Assembly: GCF_000807675.2 (NCBI RefSeq)
Contig: NZ_CP019962.1
Coordinates: 310,001-374,000, forward strand
Source of the DNA: Eubacterium limosum
GTDB taxonomy: Bacteria > Bacillota > Clostridia > Eubacteriales > Eubacteriaceae
DNA length: 64,000 bases
Direction: 5' to 3'
The translations under genes and the position numbers were made by a program. Below, one piece after another: positions 1-7,891 of the stretch (its first letter is position 1; each line of letters starts with the position of its first letter). The notes under the pieces are model-generated. The model saw nothing but the letters and a program-made list of their open reading frames with translations. It made no database searches and was not told the DNA's origin.

Positions 1-1825
1 ATTCAACGGTGACGGATTTTGCCAGGTTCTTTGGCTTGTCGACGTCGCAGCCTCTGGCAACGGACAGGTAATAGGCCAGGAGCTGAAGATAAACGACTGT
101 TGGGATCGGGGTGATCTCATCATCCATCTCTGGGATGAAGAAAACCTGATCGACTTCGGGGATAATCTCGTCATGACCTTCCTTGGCAATGGCCATGACG
201 TTGGCGCCACGAGCCTTTACCTCCTTGATGGCATTGAGCATTTTATCAAAGACGTTCTCCTGGGTGCAGACCGCAATGACGACAGTTCCCGCATCAACCA
301 GTGCGATGGGGCCATGCTTCAGCTCACCAGCCGCATAGGCATCGGAATGAATATAAGAAATTTCCTTGGCTTTCAGGGAGCCTTCCAGACAGGTGTAGTA
401 GTCCAGTCCGCGCCCGATAAAATACATATCGTCAATCTTGAAGTGCTCGTAGGCATATTCCTTGATCTTGTCGTGGTCACCCAAGGCTTTTTCAATAAGG
501 GCTGAGGTATCCTTCAGGCCGCTGGTGACGCGCTTCATGGTGGCTTTGTCCACCTGGCCGTTTAACAGGCCGAAATGCAGGGCCAGCAGGGTCATACAGC
601 CAACCTGGGTCACGTAGGCTTTGGTAGAAGCCACAGCGATTTCGGGGCCGGCGTTGGTATACAGCACATCGTCTGCCTCGCGGGCGATGGAGCTGCCTAC
701 CACGTTGGTGATGGCCAGGACGCGGGCGCCCTTTTCCTTGGCCAGCCGGATAGCAGCTAAGGTGTCGGCGGTTTCGCCGGACTGGCTGATGACGATGAGC
801 AGGGTGTGCGCATCGACCAGCGGGTCTTTATAACGGTACTCGGAGGCCGGTTCAGTTTCGACGGCCACTCGGGCAAATTTTTCAATCAGGTATTTTCCAA
901 CCATTCCAGCGTGATAGGCGGTTCCGCAGGCCACAATCTGGATACGGTTGATACTTTTCATGGTTTCGGCATCAAGGTTGACGTCGTCCAGCACGATTTT
1001 ATCCGGGAAGCAGCGTCCGGTCAGGGTATCGGCCATAGCCTTTGGCTGTTCATGGATTTCCTTGAGCATAAAATGGTCGTAACCGCCCTTTTCGGCGTCG
1101 CCCGGGTCCCAATCCACGTTAAAGATCTGCTTGCCGGCTTCACGGCCGGATTCGTCCAGCACGGTGACGCTGTCACGGGTGAGGATGGCGATCTCGTCAT
1201 TATCCAGCAGATAAACCTTACGGGTATATTTCAGAATAGCAGGGATGTCGGAGGCGATGTAGTTTTCGCCTTCGCCGAGGCCCACGATCAGTGGACTGTC
1301 CTTACGAACGGCGATAATGCGGTCGGGTTCCTCATTGCAGAGGATGCCCAGCGCGTAAGAGCCTTTGATTTTGTCAATGGCCAGGCGCAGAGTTTCAACC
1401 ATGTCCCCGGTGTACAGGGAATTAAGCAGATGAGCAATGACCTCGGTGTCGGTATCGGACACGAAAAGGTGTCCCTTTTTGATCAGCTCTTCCTTAAGCT
1501 CGATGTAGTTTTCAATGATCCCATTGTGGACGACCGCGATGCGGTTGTCGATGCTGCAATGGGGATGGGAGTTGATATCAGAAGGTTCGCCATGGGTCGC
1601 CCAGCGGGTATGGCCGATACCTGCTGTACCCGTCAGGGCTCCTTTTTCAAGCTCGTCCTCTAAATTTTTCAGACGGCCCTTACGTTTTTTGACTTTGATC
1701 GCATTATCCTTGTCCAGCACTGCGATGCCAGCTGAGTCATAGCCGCGGTACTCTAACTTTGAGAGACCATCAATCAATACTTTCTGGGCCTGGTTCAGGC
1801 CAATATAACCAACGATTCCACACAT
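1..1825 (-). CDS. glmS: Glutamine-fructose-6-phosphate aminotransferase (stop codon just off the edge)
   Basis: Cytoplasmic enzyme that makes glucosamine-6-phosphate from fructose-6-phosphate and glutamine, the first step toward UDP-GlcNAc and peptidoglycan. Reading starts at ATG 1825 with MCGIVGYIG, where the Cys after Met is the glutaminase nucleophile of the family. It stays open for 608 codons to DKPKNLAKSVTVE at base 2, the usual family C-terminus, so only the stop codon is missing. A GAGGTG ribosome site lies 8 bases before the ATG. The gene sits behind a glmS ribozyme, so its mRNA is expected to be cut and lost when glucosamine-6-phosphate is plentiful. Confidence 0.97.
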   Translation of the reverse strand, partial: MCGIVGYIGLNQAQKVLIDGLSKLEYRGYDSAGIAVLDKDNAIKVKKRKGRLKNLEDELEKGALTGTAGIGHTRWATHGEPSDINSHPHCSIDNRIAVVHNGIIENYIELKEELIKKGHLFVSDTDTEVIAHLLNSLYTGDMVETLRLAIDKIKGSYALGILCNEEPDRIIAVRKDSPLIVGLGEGENYIASDIPAILKYTRKVYLLDNDEIAILTRDSVTVLDESGREAGKQIFNVDWDPGDAEKGGYDHFMLKEIHEQPKAMADTLTGRCFPDKIVLDDVNLDAETMKSINRIQIVACGTAYHAGMVGKYLIEKFARVAVETEPASEYRYKDPLVDAHTLLIVISQSGETADTLAAIRLAKEKGARVLAITNVVGSSIAREADDVLYTNAGPEIAVASTKAYVTQVGCMTLLALHFGLLNGQVDKATMKRVTSGLKDTSALIEKALGDHDKIKEYAYEHFKIDDMYFIGRGLDYYTCLEGSLKAKEISYIHSDAYAAGELKHGPIALVDAGTVVIAVCTQENVFDKMLNAIKEVKARGANVMAIAKEGHDEIIPEVDQVFFIPEMDDEITPIPTVVYLQLLAYYLSVARGCDVDKPKNLAKSVTVE

Positions 1826-1847
1826 AATAAATGCACCTCATTCAAGT

Positions 1848-1986
1848 AGATTTTGGTGTCTGCTCTGTGCAGCGGATCACTCCGCTGTTTTAACAGGCCA
1901 CCTTCCAGGGCATCCGCCGAATTTTCGATACTCCCTGTCCTCGTCAACTCAAATATTACGGGCTCACGTATGAGTTCTGGCGCTTT
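1848..1986 (-). ncRNA. glmS ribozyme: glmS ribozyme (glucosamine-6-phosphate-activated self-cleaving leader)
   Basis: On the minus strand the leader contains the conserved blocks of this ribozyme class in order: AGCGCCAGAACT (starting at 1984), GTTGACGAGGA, then ATCGA and TTCGGCGGATG, followed by further stem segments. Cleavage is expected just 5' of the AGCGCC block, near 1985. The position, between the promoter and glmS, is the standard one. The 3' limit is approximate. Confidence 0.93.
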
Positions 1987-2064
1987 TGTTCCATTGATGC
2001 AAAGCGGTTTGAGCCTTTGTCCTCCTTATAACAGAATTACTTTACATGAACGTACAATGAGGAT

Positions 2065-2092
2065 ATTATAACATAATTTCAAATAAAAACAA
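2065..2092 (-). promoter_or_regulatory. Promoter of glmS
   Basis: Reading the minus strand, TTGTTT (2092-2087) and TATAAT (2070-2065) are separated by 16 bases. The start point would be near 2058, about 75 bases before the ribozyme core. The -10 is a perfect match; the -35 is weak. Confidence 0.6.
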
Positions 2093-2155
2093 GTGCGTCT
2101 GCCGCCTTTTCTAACCGCTCACGTTTTCATGACCTGCCGGGCATTGTAAAACCGC

Positions 2156-2185
2156 AAAAAAAGACAGCCTGTGCAGGGCTGTCTT
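2156..2185 (-). terminator. Rho-independent terminator after the DUF2284 gene
   Basis: A 9-bp stem (AAGACAGCC with GGCTGTCTT) and 7-base loop, followed on the minus strand by a run of T. It lies directly behind the stop codon at 2197. Confidence 0.85.
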
Positions 2186-2196
2186 TTCTTAAGTTT

Positions 2197-2736
2197 TTAT
2201 TCGTTGTATAAAATAAGGCCGATGATGGTCATGGTTTTTGGCCCATTATTGTAGACCAGACCGGTATCTTTGGTGAGCTGAACCACGTCGATGCCAGACG
2301 CCTCCAGCGAGGGCATGGCCTCGTCGGGGAAACGGCAGGGCTCGTCGGTCAGGATGCCGCATTCCGCACAAATGGTGCAGCATCCCGCTGAAAAGACAGT
2401 CCCTTCCATATCGGATTTTCGGATAGCGCGGTGCAGCTTCTCCACAGTTTTTTCAAATTCGGCCATAATCTCGTTCATTCGGCGGTAATCCTGCCGGTTT
2501 TTAAACCGGTACACCTGCGAAAACAGCAGCCCGTTTGTGTAGCTGTTCACTACCTCACGGTAGTGGTCCAGATCGCCGACGGCCGGCGGGCACATATAAT
2601 TCTGGCCGTAATGGCCACAGTCATTTTTGGCGCAGGCATCCCTGACGTCCTGGGTGATGTGAATCTGTCCGGGGTCAACGGCCACGGTTTCCTCAAAATC
2701 GCAGGCCTCTACCATCGCTCGCAATGCTTCGTTCAT
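2197..2736 (-). CDS. DUF2284 family predicted metal-binding protein
   Basis: A 179-residue cytoplasmic protein. It carries the Cys pattern of DUF2284: CAKNDCGHYGQNYMCPP near residues 35-51 and AGCCTICAECG near 117-127, with a further CRF motif. These Cys clusters suggest an iron-sulfur or other metal site. The family is called a predicted metal-binding protein; no reaction is established. The start has a GGAAGAGG ribosome site. It is a single-gene unit with its own terminator, and the neighbours give no functional clue. Confidence 0.85.
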   Translation of the reverse strand: MNEALRAMVEACDFEETVAVDPGQIHITQDVRDACAKNDCGHYGQNYMCPPAVGDLDHYREVVNSYTNGLLFSQVYRFKNRQDYRRMNEIMAEFEKTVEKLHRAIRKSDMEGTVFSAGCCTICAECGILTDEPCRFPDEAMPSLEASGIDVVQLTKDTGLVYNNGPKTMTIIGLILYNE

Positions 2737-2873
2737 AATTTTCCTCTTCCTTTACGCTTCATTTCTGATTTTTCTCTGTTATTGTACCACGTTTTTCTTA
2801 AACGTATTCAAAACAATGGACGGCCTTCCCTACAAAGGGCTGAAACATATTGCTAATGGTACTCCATTTTTAA

Positions 2874-2916
2874 AACGGGAGCACCGGCCTGGGTCAGGCG
2901 GCAACCGTTCTTTTTT
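2874..2916 (+). terminator. Terminator-like hairpin upstream of the esterase promoter
   Basis: AACGG and CCGTT enclose an inner GCCTG/CAGGC hairpin and are followed by TTTTTT on the plus strand. No plus-strand gene ends just before it, so it may be a remnant, a leader element or chance. Confidence 0.3.
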
Positions 2917-2971
2917 ATTCTTAAGAATTCGTCCTTTTTATGCGGTCAGACCCGCCTTTCAGGTGAAACGA

Positions 2972-3000
2972 TTGAATACGGCTTTCTGTACCGTTATAAT
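2972..3000 (+). promoter_or_regulatory. Promoter of the carboxylesterase gene
   Basis: TTGAAT (2972-2977) and TATAAT (2995-3000) are 17 bases apart, with the esterase ribosome site 24 bases downstream. Confidence 0.75.
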
Positions 3001-3035
3001 AAAGATAAAATAACAATATAATAGGGAGGATTATG

Positions 3036-4625
3036 ATGAAAAAAAGTAAACGATCATTTCTGATTTCATTTTTATTGGCTTTGCTCCTGCTTTTAGCCGT
3101 GACTGGCTGCTCGCCTGCAGGCGAAAAGAACACGGACGCTCAGTCTGCCTATGCGACGACCACCCTCGGCCGTGTCCAGGGATTGGAGCAGGACGGCGTG
3201 TCTGTTTACAAGGGCATTCCCTATGCAAAACCGCCGGTGGGCGGCCTGCGCTTCCGAGCACCCGAACCAGCAGAGCCCTGGAGCGACACCCTGGACTGTA
3301 CTGAGTTTGGCTCATCGGCACTCCAGCCCACTGCAGATGATATTCCCACACCAGATGAGGACTGTCTGAACCTGAACGTATGGACCAGCGCCCAGGAGGG
3401 CGAAAAACAGCCGGTTTATGTTTTTATCCACGGCGGCGCCTATTTCCAGGGTTCTGGGGCAAAAAGCATGTATGACTGTACAAATTTTGCCAAAGACGGC
3501 GTGGTGGGCGTCACCATCAATTACCGGCTGGGCGCTCTTGGTTTTCTGGGGCTTGAGGCTTCAAAAGCTGAGGACGGCACAACAGGCAACTTTGGCACAC
3601 TGGACCAGATACAGGCTCTTAAATGGGTGAAGGAAAACATCAGTGCCTTTGGCGGTGATCCTGAAAACATCACCGTCGGCGGTGAATCGGCTGGTTCCTT
3701 CAGCGTTTCAGCCCTGATCATGAGCCCCCTGGCCAAAGGGCTTTTTAATCAGGCCATTATGGAGAGCGGCTGTATTCTGGACGCTTCGGCAGTCTCGCCC
3801 TACACTGGAGGCGACGCGTCTGCGTCTGCCGCTGTCTCCGGTGCTTTTGCCCATAGCTTTGGGGCGGATGATAGTCTGGAGGGGCTTAATCGCCTGCGCC
3901 AGATCGACGGCCGCACCCTCACCGCCATGTCCCAATTTAACATGGATATGACTCTGCCCAACGCCCTGAGCTTCTGGCCAGTCAACGACGGCGTGGTGCT
4001 GCCCGTCGACCCCCAGAAGGCACTGGCCAACGGGGATTATAACCCGGTTCGCCTGTTAGTCGGAAGCAACAAGGATGAAGGTCTGATTTTTATTCCAGAT
4101 GGTCTGGAGGCCGGAGATTATGCCGCCTACGCCTACCGTATTCTAGGGTCTGAAGCTGCGGAGCAAGCCCTTGCACGCTGGCCGGTCGACGCCGAACACA
4201 CAGCCTCTGATAGAGCGCGGCAGCTGCTGACGCTGGCCGGTTTCCGCCTGGGTGCCACCACATTTGCCGACACCCTTAGCCAAAGCGGGCATCCGGTTTA
4301 CTATTATGAATTTAACTACAGCACCCCGGATAACCCTGCAGCCTACCATGCCTCCGAGCTACCGCTTGTATTCGGCAATGGGCTTGACAGCCTGAAGCTC
4401 GACAAGGCCGGAAAACAAACTGCCGTCGACATGCACACCGCCTGGGTAAACTTCATTAAAACCGGCGATCCCAACCAGGGCACTGCCCTTGCATCCGGCG
4501 TCGTCTGGGAGCCGTACACCTCCCAGAGTAAGCGCGTCATGGTGATTGACGACCAATGGTCCTCGAACAAGATGTCTCAGACCGACGATCTGGATTTCCT
4601 AAGAAAAACCGTGTACGGTAAGTGA
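3036..4625 (+). CDS. Secreted type-B carboxylesterase lipoprotein
   Basis: Alpha/beta-hydrolase of the type-B carboxylesterase/PnbA family, likely anchored outside the membrane. It has a hydrophobic signal ending in the lipobox LAVTGC, the oxyanion segment VFIHGGAYFQGSG, the nucleophile elbow GGESAGS, an acidic residue in SNKDEGL and the catalytic His in AYHASELP, so the triad looks complete. Length (529 residues) is normal for the family. Two ATGs lie in tandem (3033, 3036); the GGGAGGA site at 3024-3030 favours the second. It stands alone between a good promoter and a strong terminator. Substrate cannot be told from sequence. Confidence 0.9.
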   Translation: MKKSKRSFLISFLLALLLLLAVTGCSPAGEKNTDAQSAYATTTLGRVQGLEQDGVSVYKGIPYAKPPVGGLRFRAPEPAEPWSDTLDCTEFGSSALQPTADDIPTPDEDCLNLNVWTSAQEGEKQPVYVFIHGGAYFQGSGAKSMYDCTNFAKDGVVGVTINYRLGALGFLGLEASKAEDGTTGNFGTLDQIQALKWVKENISAFGGDPENITVGGESAGSFSVSALIMSPLAKGLFNQAIMESGCILDASAVSPYTGGDASASAAVSGAFAHSFGADDSLEGLNRLRQIDGRTLTAMSQFNMDMTLPNALSFWPVNDGVVLPVDPQKALANGDYNPVRLLVGSNKDEGLIFIPDGLEAGDYAAYAYRILGSEAAEQALARWPVDAEHTASDRARQLLTLAGFRLGATTFADTLSQSGHPVYYYEFNYSTPDNPAAYHASELPLVFGNGLDSLKLDKAGKQTAVDMHTAWVNFIKTGDPNQGTALASGVVWEPYTSQSKRVMVIDDQWSSNKMSQTDDLDFLRKTVYGK

Positions 4626-4635
4626 GCAAGAACCT

Positions 4636-4678
4636 AAAACCCCCGGCACGGTCTGAAACAGACCGTGCCGGGGGTTTT
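4636..4678. terminator. Strong bidirectional terminator
   Basis: A 20-bp perfect stem with AAA loop, starting AAAACCCCCGGCACGG and flanked by A and T runs, between the convergent esterase and ABC permease genes. Confidence 0.92.
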
Positions 4679-4693
4679 AAATTTCAGTCTGGA

Positions 4694-5500
4694 TTATTCC
4701 AGGTTGAGTTTATTTTTCAGGATATAGTTCGTCACTGCAAAGTAGATCGCTGACAGTGCCAGGTTACCCAGGGTTCCGATATTCAGCATCCAGTTGACTG
4801 CGGTCACAGGGTTCATGTTGTTGAAGAACGCGTTGAGCATACTGGTATCTGAGGTCAGTGCAACGCTGACGGTCATCACTGTAAAGATGATCTGCAGGAT
4901 GACGTTGATGGCAATGTAGGTTACAAAAGCGCCGATGATCTTATGCTTGCCGAAGAGCTGTCCCACTGAGATGGAGGTATACACTTGAAGAACATTGCAG
5001 CAAACGCCAACGATCATCAGAATAAACAGCTCGATCAGAATCAAGACCGCCTGTCCGCCCTCTGGTGAGTTGAAGGCGCGCCCCAGTTCCTGGAAAAACT
5101 CGCCCATATACTGCAGGCTGGTGCCGTCGATGGCCAGGATCATAATGGATAGCATAATGACAATACCACACACAAAGGTCCACATCAGGGCAATGACCAG
5201 TTTGGAGACAATCTGCTGCCAGGTTGGCACTGGGAGTGTAAACATCAGATAGCCCTCGTCGGTCATCAGGTTTTTATAAAAACGCTGGATGATGACAATA
5301 AAGGTCATGACTACCAGAGCAATGATGATACAAACGTAGAGCGCCATACTGATGCCGGTTGTCATGATGAAGCCTGTGGCCTCTGAGTTGATAGACAGGA
5401 ATATTTTATTAATCAGGGTCATGGCCAGCAGGGCCGCGTAGACGGGCAGCAGCAGGCGGGCCGTTCCCTTGATTTCATATTTCATGAGTTTTCCTAACAT
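4694..5500 (-). CDS. ABC-2-type transporter permease
   Basis: A 268-residue integral membrane protein with about six hydrophobic helices and short charged loops, consistent with the membrane half of an ABC-2 exporter. Its ATG overlaps the end of the ATPase gene by 7 bases, so the two are translationally coupled and should form one complex. With a YtrA-type GntR regulator upstream, the set resembles Firmicute efflux or membrane-stress operons such as ytr. The substrate is unknown. Confidence 0.85.
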   Translation of the reverse strand: MLGKLMKYEIKGTARLLLPVYAALLAMTLINKIFLSINSEATGFIMTTGISMALYVCIIIALVVMTFIVIIQRFYKNLMTDEGYLMFTLPVPTWQQIVSKLVIALMWTFVCGIVIMLSIMILAIDGTSLQYMGEFFQELGRAFNSPEGGQAVLILIELFILMIVGVCCNVLQVYTSISVGQLFGKHKIIGAFVTYIAINVILQIIFTVMTVSVALTSDTSMLNAFFNNMNPVTAVNWMLNIGTLGNLALSAIYFAVTNYILKNKLNLE

Positions 5501-6192
5501 TTGAACACCTCTCTAAACAGCTCATCCACGGATTTATGCTGTTTTTCTCTGATTTCATCCACGCTGGCATTCATGACGATGCGTCCCTGGTTGATGAACA
5601 CCACCTCGTCCAGCACCTTTTCAATATCCGCGATCAGATGGGTCGAGATGACCACGGTCGCGTTTTCGTTATAATTGGTAATGATGGTTCCCAGGATGTA
5701 ATCCCGCGCGGCCGGGTCGACCCCGCCGATGGGCTCATCCAGGAGATACAGCTCTGCGTCGCGGCTCATGACCAGGATCAGCTGGACCTTTTCCTTGGTC
5801 CCCTTGGACATGGTCTTGATGCGGTCCTTGGTGTCGATACCCAGGTCGCTGATCATATTGTAGGCCTTCACGCTGTTAAAATCATCGTAGAAATCATCAA
5901 AGAAGGCGATGAGCTGGGTAACGGTCATCCAGTCGCTTAAATAGGTGCGGTCTGGCAGATAGGACACAATCTTCTTGGTCTCGACTGAGGGAGCCATGCC
6001 CGCCACCAGGAGTTGTCCGGACGTGGGGGTCAGCAGCCCGGTCGCTGTCTTGATGAGTGTGGTCTTGCCGCTGCCGTTGGGGCCTAAAAGCCCGATGATA
6101 CGGCCTCTTGGAAGCTGACAGTTCACTTCGGACAAGGCTTCCTTGGTGCCGAATTTCTTTGTCAGGTCAATGCATTCTAAAATTGGGTTCAT
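5494..6192 (-). CDS. ABC transporter ATP-binding protein
   Basis: A 232-residue ATPase. It shows Walker A GPNGSGKTT near residues 39-47, a signature region MSKGTKEKVQLI (a loose form of LSGGQ) and Walker B LYLLDEPIGGVD. Its start codon overlaps the GntR stop by one base (TAATG), and its end overlaps the permease start. It should energise the permease next door. Members of this type with GntR regulators are often linked to peptide antibiotics or cell-envelope stress, but that is family context only. Confidence 0.93.
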   Translation of the reverse strand: MNPILECIDLTKKFGTKEALSEVNCQLPRGRIIGLLGPNGSGKTTLIKTATGLLTPTSGQLLVAGMAPSVETKKIVSYLPDRTYLSDWMTVTQLIAFFDDFYDDFNSVKAYNMISDLGIDTKDRIKTMSKGTKEKVQLILVMSRDAELYLLDEPIGGVDPAARDYILGTIITNYNENATVVISTHLIADIEKVLDEVVFINQGRIVMNASVDEIREKQHKSVDELFREVFKC

Positions 6193-6560
6193 TATTTTCC
6201 CTCCTTATCCTCACGTTCCATCAGTGTGATGATATCCTCTTTCTTAAATCCGAGCTTTTCCATTTTTTCGAGGAAGTTTTCAATTTCCTTGATCGCTAAA
6301 TTTTCCTTTGTTTCCTGTATCATTTTATTATCCTCCGTTATGAATCTGCCGCTTGTCCGCTGCGCATATACAAGGCCTGTCCGCTCCAGCTCCGAAAGTG
6401 CTTTCTGCATGGTGTTCGGATTGACTGAAGCCTCTGCCGCCATTTCTCTGACCGATGGCAATTTATCGCCCGGAGCGAAAAGACCGGAAACGATCCGGAG
6501 TTCTATCTGCTCGATGAGCTGTTTGTATACCGGCCGGTCGGAATCAATGATCCATTCCAT
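6192..6560 (-). CDS. GntR family regulator, YtrA-type
   Basis: A 122-residue DNA-binding protein. The N-terminal winged helix is typical of GntR (PVYKQLIEQIELRIVSGLF, GDKLPSVREMA, VNPNTMQKALSELERTGLV), followed by a short tail as in the YtrA subfamily. The start at 6560 was chosen because AAAGGAGG sits 7 bases upstream; a longer reading frame lacks a ribosome site. First gene of the operon with the ABC ATPase and permease, and probably their autorepressor. Confidence 0.92.
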   Translation of the reverse strand: MEWIIDSDRPVYKQLIEQIELRIVSGLFAPGDKLPSVREMAAEASVNPNTMQKALSELERTGLVYAQRTSGRFITEDNKMIQETKENLAIKEIENFLEKMEKLGFKKEDIITLMEREDKEGK

Positions 6561-6587
6561 AATGTCCTCCTTTGTATTACTGTATTG

Positions 6588-6637
6588 TTGTACTAAGAAC
6601 TTAATACAATAATACACATATCCAAACGGATTGTCAA
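6588..6637 (-). promoter_or_regulatory. Promoter and operator of the GntR-ABC operon
   Basis: On the minus strand TTGACA (6637-6632) and TATTAT (6614-6609) are 17 bases apart. Directly downstream, 6588-6609 is an imperfect 22-bp palindrome with half-sites of the form TTGTAYTAAGW. It would cover the start point, a good place for GntR repression. Confidence 0.75.
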
Positions 6638-6662
6638 TACCCTTAAGAAATTCTTCATAAAT

Positions 6663-6686
6663 AAAAAAAGAGCGGCTGAACCGCTC
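6663..6686 (-). terminator. Terminator after the first M15 peptidase gene
   Basis: GAGCGG/CCGCTC stem with a 5-base loop and a T run on the minus strand, touching the stop codon at 6687. Confidence 0.8.
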
Positions 6687-7244
6687 TCAGTTTTCCACAT
6701 GGATATAGCCGCTGCTGTAATAGGGCAGGATATTGAGTCCCACGCCCTGGGCCAGGGCGGCCAGCTGTCCGACGGGCATGCCCGGACAGTAGAGATCAGC
6801 CGCGTGGCCCCGCTTATGGAAGGACCAGGCAACACCGCCCACCTCCTCGTTGCGCGCCGAACACCGCACGCCCGAGGTGATGATGACCGGGCTTCCGCAG
6901 GCACAGCGCAGCTCCTCGATCATGGCCAGCAGCTCTGGGTCCATGTCCGCAGGCCAGCCGTCACAATCGCCCGCGCAATCGCACCGGTACTCCTCCATGA
7001 CAAAATGGGCCGAGGCCATGACCGGCTCAGACTCTGGCATCACAGGGTCTGGCGTTTCCTCCGGGGCCTTTATCGGCGCTTCCGGCATAGCGGCCGGCTC
7101 CTCCACGGGTATCTCCGGGGCCGCTGTTGCCGCCGGGGGGGCCGCCACCGGGGGCACCCCTGCGTCCCCCACGATAAAAAGCACGCTCGTCACCACAAAA
7201 GTGGCGGCGAGAAGGCCGATAAAGATTATTTTAAATTGCTTCAT
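6687..7244 (-). CDS. Membrane-anchored M15 family peptidase (copy A)
   Basis: A 185-residue protein with an N-terminal membrane anchor, a Pro/Ala/Glu-rich linker of about 60 residues and a C-terminal Peptidase_M15_3-like domain. The zinc-site signature appears as SFHKRGHAADL, with the last His in GYIHVEN at the very C-terminus. A shared Cys-rich segment CDCAGDCDGWPADMDPEL precedes the domain. This family cleaves D-Ala-containing peptidoglycan bonds; activity here is inferred. The start at 7244 follows GAAAGGAT. Copy B lies at 61383-61994, also directly behind DUF1659 and DUF2922 genes. Confidence 0.85.
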   Translation of the reverse strand: MKQFKIIFIGLLAATFVVTSVLFIVGDAGVPPVAAPPAATAAPEIPVEEPAAMPEAPIKAPEETPDPVMPESEPVMASAHFVMEEYRCDCAGDCDGWPADMDPELLAMIEELRCACGSPVIITSGVRCSARNEEVGGVAWSFHKRGHAADLYCPGMPVGQLAALAQGVGLNILPYYSSGYIHVEN

Positions 7245-7294
7245 AATATCCTTTCTATAAAAGAAGGGGAAGGACAGGCCTTCCACTCAATGAA

Positions 7295-7525
7295 TTACTC
7301 TGCCGGTACGTCGGTTTTAGTGGTCACCACTTTTACAGCGCCAGTCCAGGCGGTCAGGGCAAAGCCATCGGGCTCGAAGATTCCATCGGTCACAATGGCC
7401 TGCCCGCCGGTTTTCACCTCGGCATCGGTAATATCCTCCCGGTAATCCGGGATGGTGATGTTGTGGTTCTTTCCATCTGCTCGGTCAAAGCTCATGACCA
7501 AATCTCTGCTTGTTTTTTCTGCCAT
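7295..7525 (-). CDS. DUF2922 family protein (copy A)
   Basis: A 76-residue protein without signal peptide. It begins MAEKTSRDLVMSFDRADGKN and matches DUF2922 in length and in the segment ITIPDYREDITDAEV. Near-identical in plan to the copy at 62067-62297. DUF2922 genes usually pair with DUF1659 in Firmicutes; no function is known. Lies 18 bases after the DUF1659 gene, likely one transcript. Confidence 0.85.
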   Translation of the reverse strand: MAEKTSRDLVMSFDRADGKNHNITIPDYREDITDAEVKTGGQAIVTDGIFEPDGFALTAWTGAVKVVTTKTDVPAE

Positions 7526-7543
7526 TTTCTACACTCCTTTCCT

Positions 7544-7771
7544 TTACACGGTTTCCGTCAATTCTTCGGTCTGGACCTTTTGCCGCTTTTCCATGATGGG
7601 CTCCTGCATTGCCGCAATGGCCTTGCTGGTGCTCATGAAAGCCTCGTCGGTGACGTCTGTCTTGACATCTCCATAGGTCTTAGTCTTTTTCATAATCCTG
7701 CCGTCCGACTGCTCCCCATAGTTCAGCACGGTCTTCATGTCCACGGCTGTCACGTTTTTCTGAATTGCCAT
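7544..7771 (-). CDS. DUF1659 family protein (copy A)
   Basis: A 75-residue protein whose C-terminal part KTKTYGDVKTDVTDEAFMST matches the DUF1659 pattern. The start at 7771 was chosen because GGAGG lies 8 bases upstream; a longer frame would run through the conserved upstream element and is not conserved in copy B. Function unknown. It is the first gene of the DUF1659-DUF2922-M15 unit. Confidence 0.85.
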   Translation of the reverse strand: MAIQKNVTAVDMKTVLNYGEQSDGRIMKKTKTYGDVKTDVTDEAFMSTSKAIAAMQEPIMEKRQKVQTEELTETV

Positions 7772-7786
7772 CTCATAACCTCCTTT

Positions 7787-7814
7787 GGCGTTTTGTCTTA
7801 CACTTATACAATGG
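7787..7814 (-). promoter_or_regulatory. Conserved 28-base element upstream of DUF1659 (copy A)
   Basis: Reads CCATTGTA, then AGTGTAAG, then CAAAACGCC on the minus strand. It differs from the element at 62597-62624 at only 3 of 28 positions. It ends 15 bases before the DUF1659 start codon. The different spacing to the gene in the two copies (15 and 25 bases) shows it is not coding. Candidate promoter for the module's sigma factor. Confidence 0.6.
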
Positions 7815-7854
7815 CCGTATCCTTGTTCTTCGTCCCAAAAAAAATTCAAAAAAT

Positions 7855-7876
7855 AAAAAAAGCCGTATCACACGGC
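7855..7876 (-). terminator. Terminator of the AraC-type gene
   Basis: GCCGT/ACGGC stem with a long T run on the minus strand, 15 bases behind the stop codon. Confidence 0.8.
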
Positions 7877-7891
7877 CCTTTAAAAAGTTTA

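Noticed and set aside
806-1663. 285-codon plus-strand frame
   Set aside because: It is the reverse of glmS, which is certain from sequence and start to end; no ribosome site or family match.
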